This document shows positions 9,242 to 15,084 of a DNA stretch of 35,890 nucleotides, one piece after another. The notes below the pieces were generated by a model that had not been told where the DNA came from, ran no database searches, and worked only from the letters and a program-made list of their open reading frames with translations. The translations under genes and the position numbers were made by a program. Source of the stretch: a virus; the IMG/VR virus record IMGVR_UViG_3300025313_000072, positions 1-35,890 of that record; one strand, given 5' to 3'. The stretch's first letter is position 1; every line of letters begins with the position of its first letter.

Positions 9242-9873
9242 CCATGCCTCGAGAATGGACCGCCTGGGAAACGCTCAGCATGCTCCTGACATGCTTCGTG
9301 CTGGCTATGGTCGCCGCGGTCTTCTCATGCACCCCCGCCTACGCCTGGGACAACTCGCCGGCCTTCACGCACCAGTTCCAGGAGCCCTCGACCTACGCGA
9401 GTGGTGAGCCACTCACGACACTGGCGAGCTGCACCCTGCTCGCGACGACGACCGGAGGCCAGTACGCGGCCCGGACTTGGCCGGCCACCGCGCCGAGCGG
9501 CGGAGGAATCCGACGCTGGACCTGGAGCGCGACCCTCGGGGGCACCACGCCGACCGGCTGCGGGCGCGCGGAAATCTACTGCTGGACGACGACGACCAGG
9601 AGCGCGAGCGCGGTGATGGAGTTCGCCTTCGCTGGTTGCGAGACCGCGCCGCCACCGGACCCCGGTCCCGAGCCGGTCCCGATCCCAGACCCGAACACGC
9701 CCCCACCCCCGCCCGACCCCTGCGCCGCCTGCCCCTGCCCGGACCCACCCGCCTGTGACTCCTGCTGCGCTCCACCACCAGCTTGCCCCACGATGACGCC
9801 GGCCGAGATCGAGCTTCGCCTGATCATCGAGGGCCTACATCGGTGGGTGCTGGAGCATGGGGGCGTGCCATGA
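9238..9873 (+). CDS. Membrane-anchored or exported Pro/Cys-rich protein
   Basis: A 211-residue protein from ATG 9238 in an ATGA overlap. Residues 13-37 are a hydrophobic export signal (LLTCFVLAMVAAVFSC) ending in AYA-W, a plausible signal-peptidase site; the VFSC cysteine is only a poor lipobox. A beta-rich middle is followed by an extreme proline run (about 128-165, PDPGPEPVPIPDP type) and a cluster of about ten cysteines (CAACPCPDPPACDSCCAPPP). The last 30 residues are a charged helix. Exported proline-rich proteins beside lysis genes can be spanin-like, but there is no C-terminal membrane segment, so the role is open. Confidence 0.65.
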   Translation: MTMPREWTAWETLSMLLTCFVLAMVAAVFSCTPAYAWDNSPAFTHQFQEPSTYASGEPLTTLASCTLLATTTGGQYAARTWPATAPSGGGIRRWTWSATLGGTTPTGCGRAEIYCWTTTTRSASAVMEFAFAGCETAPPPDPGPEPVPIPDPNTPPPPPDPCAACPCPDPPACDSCCAPPPACPTMTPAEIELRLIIEGLHRWVLEHGGVP

Positions 9874-10091
9874 GTGGCTCACGCTGCTCTCACTGTGGCG
9901 AGACTTTGCTCGTGCTGTGCCCACGATGCCAGACGCATTATGCGATGACGGTGACGATCACGGATACAGGGACGTGCTCTCACCGGTGGCAGAAACGACA
10001 CAGCGAGGAAGTAGTGTGTGCCGACTGCGGCCTGCGGATCCGCGACCATGTGACGGCATCCCCGTTGCCGGAGCCAATCCGGTGCCCCTAG
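9870..10091 (+). CDS. Small zinc-ribbon-like protein
   Basis: A 73-residue protein from ATG 9870 in an ATGA overlap. Cysteines are arranged as CSHC near the start, CPRC at about residue 17, and CADC at about residue 50, with histidines between. Two knuckles of this spacing are what a zinc ribbon or rubredoxin-like fold needs. It could bind nucleic acid or merely be structural. No closer family is recognised. A second reading frame covers the same bases but lacks these motifs and a plausible start. Confidence 0.6.
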   Translation: MSGSRCSHCGETLLVLCPRCQTHYAMTVTITDTGTCSHRWQKRHSEEVVCADCGLRIRDHVTASPLPEPIRCP

Positions 10092-10339
10092 TGAGATGGT
10101 ACCGGGGCAAGAAGCGACCCGGCGACACCACGCGCAGCGAATCCCACCTCTGGCTCGAGGGTGAGAGCTCGACCCGCTGCGGCTTCACGATCTACTACCG
10201 GCCCGAGTTCGAGGTGCTGCCTGACTCCGATGAGTTGACTTGCCGGCGCTGCCAGCGACTCTGCGAGGAACCCCCCCGTTACCGCCACGCCGAGCCTGCC
10301 CCCTACCTCGGCCGCAACTGGAGGGTGCCGCTGCTATGA
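10082..10339 (+). CDS. Small cysteine-containing protein
   Basis: An 85-residue protein. GTG 10082 has a GGAG site eight bases upstream; GTG 10091 overlaps the previous stop and is the alternative. It contains SSTRCGF and, about 25 residues later, LTCRRCQRLC, a spacing compatible with one zinc site. Short phage proteins with a lone cysteine followed by a C-x-x-C-rich segment are common, without known function. It overlaps the next gene by four bases. Confidence 0.6.
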   Translation: MPLVRWYRGKKRPGDTTRSESHLWLEGESSTRCGFTIYYRPEFEVLPDSDELTCRRCQRLCEEPPRYRHAEPAPYLGRNWRVPLL

Positions 10340-10638
10340 GCGAATCAGATGGGGCTGGAGCCTGGAAGTGGCTCGTTGGAATACTCTCGAGCATGATGCT
10401 CACGGGCCTCGCTGCCTGGTACTCCTTTGGTGGCGGCATCAATGCGCAAGAAGCACGCACGATCATGGACCGCGAATACGAGCGCCCAATCGCCGCGAAG
10501 CTCGCGACGATCGAGCGCGACCTCGAGCGCGTCCATGCCGAGCAAAAAGCCACCAGCGAGAAGGTTGCCAAGCAGCACGAAGAGACGCAGGAGAAGCTGA
10601 ACCAGATTATCCGGCAGCTACCGAGGCCCGAGCGGTGA
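10336..10638 (+). CDS. Single-span membrane protein with coiled coil (holin or spanin-like)
   Basis: A 100-residue protein from ATG 10336 in an ATGA overlap. Residues about 10-32 form one membrane helix (WKWLVGILSSMMLTGLAAWYSF). Residues 40-95 are a charged heptad-patterned coiled coil (ATIERDLERVHAEQKATSEKV). A short N-terminus, one membrane span and a coiled-coil tail directly before an endolysin fits an inner-membrane spanin (Rz-like) or an accessory holin. The topology is inferred and no family-defining residue is visible. It overlaps the endolysin start by four bases. Confidence 0.6.
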   Translation: MSESDGAGAWKWLVGILSSMMLTGLAAWYSFGGGINAQEARTIMDREYERPIAAKLATIERDLERVHAEQKATSEKVAKQHEETQEKLNQIIRQLPRPER

Positions 10639-11330
10639 GCACCCAGCGGCTCGCGATCAAGAGCGGAGAGCACGGCGCGGTGATCGTCGCCGCACACTTC
10701 GACGCGATCATGTCGCGCGTCTGGGAGGCGACTCTCTCCGAGGCTCCTCCGATGGATGGCGGAGTCGTCACTTGCACCGGCGGCATGGAGGACGCGCCGG
10801 GCCGGCTCTCGACGAGCAAGCACCCGCTCCGCCGAGCGCTCGATTTCGGCAGCAAGGGGATCAGCGCAGCGGACCTCACGGCGCGCAGGGCTGCGCTAAA
10901 TCTCTGGGCAGATCGCGTGCGTGCGCGCCTTCCCGCGGCCTATGACGTGGTGCCGAGGTTCTACATTGAGACGCCAGATCGGGATCATTTGCATCTCGAG
11001 TTCGACCACGAGCAAGGAGAGGAGATCAAGATGGACGCAGAGACACAGGCAGAGATCAGGGCTGCGGTGGCCGAGGCGATGACCGCCGGCAGCGCAGTGA
11101 AGCCGAAGCCCGCCTATGCAAGCAAGGGCGTGCTAGGCGGGCTCGGCTCATTCCTGGCCGGGCTCGCTGGGCTCGCACTCATGGCGCAGGGCGCGGACCC
11201 GGCGACCGTCGCAGAATCAACGGCGCAGATCGGGAACGGTGTCCAGGAGATCGCCCCTCACGTCGTCGCCGCCGTGGCCGGCGTGCTCGCTGTCTGGGGC
11301 CGGCTCGCGGCGGTCGCTCGCATCCGGTAG
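10635..11330 (+). CDS. M15-type endolysin fused to a holin-like membrane domain
   Basis: A 231-residue protein from GTG 10635, overlapping the previous stop. The N-terminal 130 residues carry the zinc-peptidase M15 pattern: S61-x-H63 with A68-x-D70 (SKHPLRRALD, matching SxHxxGxAxD except Arg for Gly) and the distal HLH at 118-120 (DRDHLHLEF). The expected activity is cleavage of peptidoglycan peptide cross-links. Residues 163-231 are different: two hydrophobic helices (165-187 and 207-224) flank a short loop, and the protein ends in basic residues (GRLAAVARIR), the layout of small phage holins. So enzyme and pore-like domain share one reading frame. A strong ribosome binding site and in-frame ATG at 11031 lie between them. 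Confidence 0.75.
   Translation: MSTQRLAIKSGEHGAVIVAAHFDAIMSRVWEATLSEAPPMDGGVVTCTGGMEDAPGRLSTSKHPLRRALDFGSKGISAADLTARRAALNLWADRVRARLPAAYDVVPRFYIETPDRDHLHLEFDHEQGEEIKMDAETQAEIRAAVAEAMTAGSAVKPKPAYASKGVLGGLGSFLAGLAGLALMAQGADPATVAESTAQIGNGVQEIAPHVVAAVAGVLAVWGRLAAVARIR
11014..11024 (+). promoter_or_regulatory. Internal ribosome binding site inside the endolysin gene
   Basis: AAGGAGAGGAG lies six bases before an in-frame ATG at 11031, at the boundary between the enzyme and membrane domains. It is among the strongest Shine-Dalgarno matches in the window, whereas most genes here rely on stop-start overlaps. Confidence 0.6.
11031..11330 (+). CDS. Possible independent holin from an internal start
   Basis: Initiation at ATG 11031 would give a 99-residue protein. 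Its soluble head (MDAETQAEIRAAVAEAMTAG) is followed by two membrane helices and a basic tail, which is the size and layout of a typical two-span holin. It shares frame and stop with the endolysin, so both products could be made from one gene, as in the dual-start logic known for phage lysis genes. Whether the full-length fusion, the short product or both are used cannot be told from sequence. Confidence 0.5.
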   Translation: MDAETQAEIRAAVAEAMTAGSAVKPKPAYASKGVLGGLGSFLAGLAGLALMAQGADPATVAESTAQIGNGVQEIAPHVVAAVAGVLAVWGRLAAVARIR

Positions 11331-11744
11331 GTGGGGACTCCCTATCTAGTCATCCGGGACGGGCGAGCCTATCGCAGGATCGGCTCGGTCGAGCTCGAGA
11401 TCCCTTCGGCGTACGAGTGGGCGCGGGCGTCCGTCGCGGGGTTCCGCAGCAACGGCTCGACTCTGAGCACCGACTGGATCTTCGGAGTCCGGATCGCGAC
11501 CGGGGACAACACCTGGCCCCCGCTCGCCGCCGATCTGCACGACTACAGATATTTCGTGGGCGGCGCCGAGGACGATCGCGCGCGAGCGGATGACGAGCAC
11601 TACGCATGGCTTCTGGCGTCGATCGAGGCGACCGATCTCGACTGGACGCGGCGCCTGATAGCGAGGCTCCGGGCTCGAGCCCGGCACGCTGCACTACGCG
11701 CGGCGGGGTGGGCGCGGTGGAGATACCGAGCCCCCACGCCGTAG
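11331..11744 (+). CDS. Unknown protein, DUF1353-like
   Basis: A 137-residue protein starting with GTG immediately after the endolysin stop. The central stretch, STDWIFG... then LAADLHDYRYFVGG and ADDEHYAWLL, resembles the small phage family DUF1353 (A-x-x-HD-Y followed by an acidic helix), which often sits beside lysis genes; its function is unknown. The C-terminus is a basic Arg/Ala helix. It is the last rightward gene before the convergent leftward operon. The family match is from memory of the motif and moderate. Confidence 0.55.
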   Translation: MGTPYLVIRDGRAYRRIGSVELEIPSAYEWARASVAGFRSNGSTLSTDWIFGVRIATGDNTWPPLAADLHDYRYFVGGAEDDRARADDEHYAWLLASIEATDLDWTRRLIARLRARARHAALRAAGWARWRYRAPTP

Positions 11745-11773
11745 CAGGACCATCCGAGCGCCGGGACGCTACA

Positions 11774-11837
11774 TCCCTTGGCCTCTCTTGTACCACCCGC
11801 CCTTATACTACCATACTCCCATCTCGAGGCCAAGGGA
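11774..11837. repeat. 12-bp perfect inverted repeat with 40-base loop
   Basis: TCCCTTGGCCTC at 11774-11785 pairs perfectly with GAGGCCAAGGGA at 11826-11837. The 40-base interior is pyrimidine-rich and contains TTATACTACCATACT. Possible roles are a bidirectional terminator, a protein-binding site or a recombination site; none is shown. Confidence 0.7.
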
Positions 11838-11866
11838 AGGCAACGGAGAAAGCCTATATATCCGAG

Positions 11867-12034
11867 ATGTGGTCTTGCTCGGGCACCGGTCTACGGCTCC
11901 TTGCTATCGTTCGCCGCCTTCGCCAGGCGGGCCACGAGGTAGCTTCGGTGGCGCGCGTCGAACACGACCCCCTGTGCTACGCGGCCCGTGCCGATTACGC
12001 CGGTCGGGTCTTCTCTTCTATCCGCTCAAGCTAG
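11867..12034 (+). pseudogene. Short frame resembling a methyltransferase N-terminus
   Basis: A 55-codon frame contains SGTG followed by AGHEV and VEHDP, an order seen in the SAM-binding start of DNA cytosine methyltransferases. It lacks the rest of such an enzyme and has no clear ribosome binding site. It may be a decayed remnant or chance. Confidence 0.2.
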
Positions 12035-12041
12035 AACAGCC

Positions 12042-12638
12042 TCACTTGGGTGCCTCCTCGAACGCTCCGCGGATGCGTGTGGCAGTGCATACTTGGTCTT
12101 CATACGCCACACTTTGGTGGATGGTTGCGTCCAGTGCCATTAGTCGGGGAGCGCCAGCAGCACACCCTCGGCACACAGCGCGGCAGGCGCGCTCTATCGC
12201 AGCGCGTCTAGCGTCTGCAATGTCTGCCTGCCGTAGTGTGTCAACGAAATCGTGCGCCGTCTCCGGGGTCAGTACACTATAGATCGGCTGGCTGCGGACG
12301 TGCTCAAGCTTTGTACAGGTGAGCGAAGAGGTCCATATCTCGTCGCGCTCGCGGGTCGTAATGTCCCTCTGGTGCGCCAGACATTCCGATACGATGTCCT
12401 CGATCGTGTCTCCGTGACCCGTTGCGAGGCCGTAGAAGATCAGGATATCAGTCCAGCGACGGTCCCGCTCCGCCTCGATGATCGGCCGCAGCAGCTCGTA
12501 GGCGAGGCGGGCAACGGCGAGCCAGCCAGCTTGACCGTGCGCGCCTGCTTTGCCCGGTGAGATTGATGCCAACGTGGACACCAGTATCTCACGCAGGTCG
12601 CTCGAGATCGTATCGAGCTGCTCGTCACTCAGAGGCAT
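12042..12638 (-). CDS. Unknown protein, last gene of leftward operon
   Basis: A 198-residue protein. The start is ATG at 12638 because AAGGAGGT lies six bases upstream; a TTG 60 bases further up is open but unsupported. The first 140 residues are helical and acidic (DEQLDTISSDLREIL, AWLAVARLAYELLRPIIEAE). The C-terminus has ACRAVCRGCAAG, three cysteines that could form a metal site with neighbours. No family recognised. It is the promoter-distal gene of the leftward operon and the only late member with its own strong ribosome binding site. Confidence 0.7.
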   Translation of the reverse strand: MPLSDEQLDTISSDLREILVSTLASISPGKAGAHGQAGWLAVARLAYELLRPIIEAERDRRWTDILIFYGLATGHGDTIEDIVSECLAHQRDITTRERDEIWTSSLTCTKLEHVRSQPIYSVLTPETAHDFVDTLRQADIADARRAAIERACRAVCRGCAAGAPRLMALDATIHQSVAYEDQVCTATRIRGAFEEAPK

Positions 12639-12694
12639 CGGTAACCTCCTTCGCGCGGTGCGCGTCGAGTAGTTTGCAGGCGCGTTTGCCTCCG

Positions 12695-12859
12695 TCAAGC
12701 GTTATCGCAACCACACAGGCTTCCATTGCGTCTACTCACGCGCATCTCCTCGGCGACCGCGCGAAGCTCTGCTCGAGCAACGGCGTCGCCGTTCTCGCGA
12801 TCCGTAGAATACTCGTAGGCGTCGCTTATTCGCTCGACACGCTCAGCAAGGGGCGTCAT
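12695..12859 (-). CDS. 54-residue protein of unknown function
   Basis: A short gene whose ATG overlaps the stop of the upstream leftward gene (ATGA), read as MTPLAERVERISDAYEYSTD at its start. The middle is an acidic and arginine-rich helix (ARAELRAVAEEMR); the end has SLCGCDNA. The perfect overlap and its fit between neighbours support it despite its size. No homologue is recognised. Confidence 0.55.
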   Translation of the reverse strand: MTPLAERVERISDAYEYSTDRENGDAVARAELRAVAEEMRVSRRNGSLCGCDNA

Positions 12860-13125
12860 AGGATGCCCTCCAATGGCACGCGCAAGAACGCCTTGTGCGG
12901 ATGCACCGCTACCAGCGCGTGATAGATCCCTCGCTCGACCTTCACATAACCTTGATAGTCTGGGCCTCCAGGCATGTGCCTACCCTCATAGACAGTGCGA
13001 TAGCCAACAATCACGCCATAACGAGGCGTGTGCGGCTTCGCTATCCATTGCACAGGACCATCGTATATTCGGATACGCTCCAACGTGGCGTTGAACATTA
13101 CGGCATCGCCGAGGTTAGGCTTCAT
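12856..13125 (-). CDS. Small phage accessory protein
   Basis: An 89-residue protein whose ATG overlaps the upstream stop (ATGA); longer in-frame versions would run inside the upstream gene. It is beta-rich with GDAVMFN near the start and RYGVIVGYRTVYEG in the middle, ending in HKAFLRVPLEGI. Short proteins with a 'GVIVGYRT' strand and a closing 'VLPEDI'-like strand occur in many phage early regions and look like small SH3-type barrels. No function is known. Confidence 0.65.
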   Translation of the reverse strand: MKPNLGDAVMFNATLERIRIYDGPVQWIAKPHTPRYGVIVGYRTVYEGRHMPGGPDYQGYVKVERGIYHALVAVHPHKAFLRVPLEGIL

Positions 13126-13376
13126 GTCCGCATCACCCCCTCGGCGACGAGCTGCTCGATCACGAGCCAGTCGGAGGAGTGGACGCCGGAAGTATGGCGG
13201 CACGTCCAGCACTTGCGCACACCCGCTGCGCAGATGACACGGTCCTCCATACACACTATAGTTGACCGGTCCAAGGATGTAGCCCCTCCGCAGTTCTTCC
13301 ACCCGCCGCTTCTCCGCTCGTGGTAGCGGCCCGTCACGTCGAACCAGACACGATCGCCGACGCGGATGGACTTCAC
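13122..13376 (-). CDS. Small cysteine-rich protein
   Basis: An 84-residue protein from GTG 13376 overlapping the upstream stop (GTGA). It opens with an SH3-like 'IRVGDRVWFDV' strand and contains a CWTC pair plus two other cysteines and a histidine (CMEDRVICAAGVRKCWTCRH), compatible with a zinc site. Neighbours on both sides overlap by four bases. No family recognised. Confidence 0.6.
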   Translation of the reverse strand: MKSIRVGDRVWFDVTGRYHERRSGGWKNCGGATSLDRSTIVCMEDRVICAAGVRKCWTCRHTSGVHSSDWLVIEQLVAEGVMRT

Positions 13377-13483
13377 CGGAGCGCCTCGCCGATCAACCAC
13401 CAAAGCGTAGGACTGGCCAGCGCCAGGCCGATCAGCACCGCGCGCAGCACGGAGCCGAGCGTGAGGTCGTCGGGGTCAGTCAT
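13373..13483 (-). CDS. 36-residue single-span membrane protein
   Basis: ATG 13483 follows a strong AGGAGGAGG ribosome binding site and overlaps the upstream stop (ATGA). Residues 11-32 (SVLRAVLIGLALASPTLWWLIG) form one membrane helix after an acidic N-terminus (TDPDDL). Tiny membrane proteins in phage early operons are sometimes superinfection or host-takeover factors; nothing here shows which. The strong ribosome site makes it a convincing gene. Confidence 0.65.
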   Translation of the reverse strand: MTDPDDLTLGSVLRAVLIGLALASPTLWWLIGEALR

Positions 13484-13575
13484 CGCAGCCTCCTCCTGAT
13501 CTCGTCTACCTGCCGGCGCAGCTCGCCGAGGAGCACCAGCAGCGTGAACACCTCGCCGGGCGTGAGTGAGATCAT
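13480..13575 (-). CDS. 31-residue micro-protein
   Basis: The frame opens with ATG in an ATGA overlap with the upstream stop and closes in an ATGA overlap with the downstream membrane gene. It fills the only space between them and reads MISLTPGEVFTLLVLLGE followed by a basic coiled tail (LRRQVDEIRRRLR). The sequence looks like an amphipathic coiled coil. Precise coupling on both sides is the argument for translation. Confidence 0.5.
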   Translation of the reverse strand: MISLTPGEVFTLLVLLGELRRQVDEIRRRLR

Positions 13576-13793
13576 GCGCGCCCCGGCACACGGATCGAGA
13601 TAATCGTGCGATGAGCCCATCCGGGGGATAGATCACGAGCCATGTCACGGGCCTCCACCTCGCAAGAGAAGAGCTCCGGAAAGAGCTTCCAGCGGCCGTC
13701 AAGAGCCCAGCGCGCAACGACTGCGTACCCCCTGAGCTCGGGCACGGGCCGCTCGCTCAACTCGCCTACCACGATCGCCTCGAGTTGCTTCAT
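13572..13793 (-). CDS. Unknown 73-residue protein
   Basis: ATG 13793 lies seven bases after the upstream stop; a GTG at 13811 overlaps that stop and is the alternative. The protein (MKQLEAIVVGELSERPVPEL at its start) is mixed alpha/beta with GYAVVARWALDGRWKLF and EVEARDMARDL, suggestive of a small antiparallel domain. It overlaps the 31-residue gene by four bases. No family recognised. Confidence 0.6.
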   Translation of the reverse strand: MKQLEAIVVGELSERPVPELRGYAVVARWALDGRWKLFPELFSCEVEARDMARDLSPGWAHRTIISIRVPGRA

Positions 13794-13800
13794 TGCGCGA

Positions 13801-14490
13801 TCACCGCGCACCCGCCGCTATCCCGGTCTTGCACCACACCTTCACACCGGGGATCTTGAGTTCGGCCTTCTGCGCTCGGGCGAGTTGACCCAGGACCACG
13901 GTGTCCACCTTGAGTAGCGCTCGAGGCGCACGGCCGGAGGCCACGGATTGAATGAGCGCGCCCAGATCCACCACCTCTGCCTGCCACTGCTCGCGTGCGG
14001 CGATCCCCGCGACCTTCGGGACGCTCGACGCCACGACGGGAGGCGGGACGTAGCTGGGCTCCTCGAGTACCTGCTCGGCCGCTTGATGCTCGCCCGCAGC
14101 CTCGAGCGCCTGCGCCTCGGCCAGCCGCCGCTCTTCGTCCTGCAGCCTCGCCTCTGCGGCGAGCTCGGCTTCCCTCACTCGTCGGATTTGCTCTTGCTGC
14201 TCTCGCCACCCGGACATGCGCGACTTGAGCAGCGTTTCCGCCTGCGCGAGGGGCTCGTCCTGCTCCTTCTTGCGCGCGATTGCCTCGCGGTGTGTCTCGT
14301 GTGCGCGTGCGATGATCGGGTCGAAGGCGCCGGACACCTGGAGCCGCACGCCCTTGATGAGCTTGAGCAATTCAGCGGCTCGCTCGTAGGTCGGGGCGTC
14401 GATCACCTGATGCTGAGAGACTCGCTCCACGGTGAGCGCGCTCGTCTGCTGGATCTGCTCTATGTCGTCGTGGAGTTGCGCGTGTGCCAT
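13801..14490 (-). CDS. Coiled-coil phage protein linked to recombination genes
   Basis: A 229-residue protein from ATG 14490 with GGAGG about nine bases upstream. Residues 30-140 are an almost continuous coiled coil (KEQDEPLAQAETLLKSRM, LAAEARLQDEERRLAEAQALEA). The last 80 residues form a small domain beginning REQWQAEVVDLGALIQSV and ending IPGVKVWCKTGIAA. The same two-part plan (coiled coil, 'W..EV.D...L', then 'IPGV.V....IA.R') recurs in phage early regions beside exonuclease and annealing genes. A structural or DNA-end-binding role has been imagined for such proteins but is not proven. Confidence 0.65.
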   Translation of the reverse strand: MAHAQLHDDIEQIQQTSALTVERVSQHQVIDAPTYERAAELLKLIKGVRLQVSGAFDPIIARAHETHREAIARKKEQDEPLAQAETLLKSRMSGWREQQEQIRRVREAELAAEARLQDEERRLAEAQALEAAGEHQAAEQVLEEPSYVPPPVVASSVPKVAGIAAREQWQAEVVDLGALIQSVASGRAPRALLKVDTVVLGQLARAQKAELKIPGVKVWCKTGIAAGAR

Positions 14491-14494
14491 CTAC

Positions 14495-15082
14495 TCAATC
14501 CTCCGAGAGCCGCGCCAGTCCGTGGCGCAGGCGGTAGTAAGCAACCCGGAGGGCCGCTAGAAAATCGTGCATATCGTGCCTGTCGCTGTACCGGACCAGT
14601 CGATAGGTCGCATCCGGTCGGAGATAGAGCCCGAAGCGTTCGTGGCGCTCCTCGAGGCAGGCTTCGTAGGCCGCAAGCTGCGGCCCGGTCGACGGCTGCT
14701 CGGTCGCGGTGCTCTTGTAGTCGATCACGACGAGCCCCCCGCCGTTGAGACGTCCCGCAAGGTCGAGCGTCCCCGCGTATCGGTGAGTCCGATTGAGGAC
14801 CGGATGCTCGCAGCGCTCGGGCTCGAAATGCGTCTCTGCACGAAAGCGCAAATACCCGCGGATGTAGCCCTCGATCTCGAGCCCCGCTTCATCGCCTGGC
14901 TTGACGAGCTCCTCCACGAGAAGACTGAGCCATTGGTGGATTTCCTCGCCGCGCACCCGAGCCAGCTCGAGAATCTCCGGGGGGACGCGCGAGTAGTCGA
15001 TCAGCCCGGCGATCTGGAGTGCCTCCGTAACGGAGAGCACCCGCTGGCCGTCGATCTGATAGGTGGACGTGTCTCGCGCCAC
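14495..15082 (-). CDS. PD-(D/E)XK exonuclease (Cas4/RecB-like)
   Basis: A 195-residue nuclease from GTG 15082, two bases after the upstream stop. Catalytic residues can be placed: H49 in the early GEEIH helix, D107 in YAGTLDLAG, D121 and K123 in the IDYKS strand, and Q135 with Y139 in the following QLAAYE helix, the RecB/Cas4 motif order. There are no cysteines arranged for an iron-sulphur cluster, so it is closer to phage exonucleases than to true Cas4. It probably resects double-strand ends for the neighbouring putative annealing protein. Confidence 0.85.
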   Translation of the reverse strand: MARDTSTYQIDGQRVLSVTEALQIAGLIDYSRVPPEILELARVRGEEIHQWLSLLVEELVKPGDEAGLEIEGYIRGYLRFRAETHFEPERCEHPVLNRTHRYAGTLDLAGRLNGGGLVVIDYKSTATEQPSTGPQLAAYEACLEERHERFGLYLRPDATYRLVRYSDRHDMHDFLAALRVAYYRLRHGLARLSED

Positions 15083-15084
15083 GG

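Larger units (their letters stand above)
11745..12041. other. Gap between convergent operons
   Basis: Almost 300 bases separate the ends of the rightward lysis genes and the leftward operon. It holds a 12-bp inverted repeat with an AT-richer loop (11774-11837), an AT run (CTATATAT, 11854-11861), and one short open frame (11867-12034). No classical hairpin followed by a T-run is visible in either direction. Convergent transcripts should end here. Confidence 0.6.

Noticed and set aside
9413-9778. Long arginine/serine-rich minus-strand frames opposite known genes
   Set aside because: High GC leaves antisense frames open across the window; they have low-complexity translations and no ribosome sites, so they are shadows.
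9857-10081. N-terminal extension of the 10082 gene in the frame open from 9857
   Set aside because: It overlaps the zinc-ribbon-like gene at 9870, which has the better motifs and an ATGA start; only the part from 10082 looks coding.
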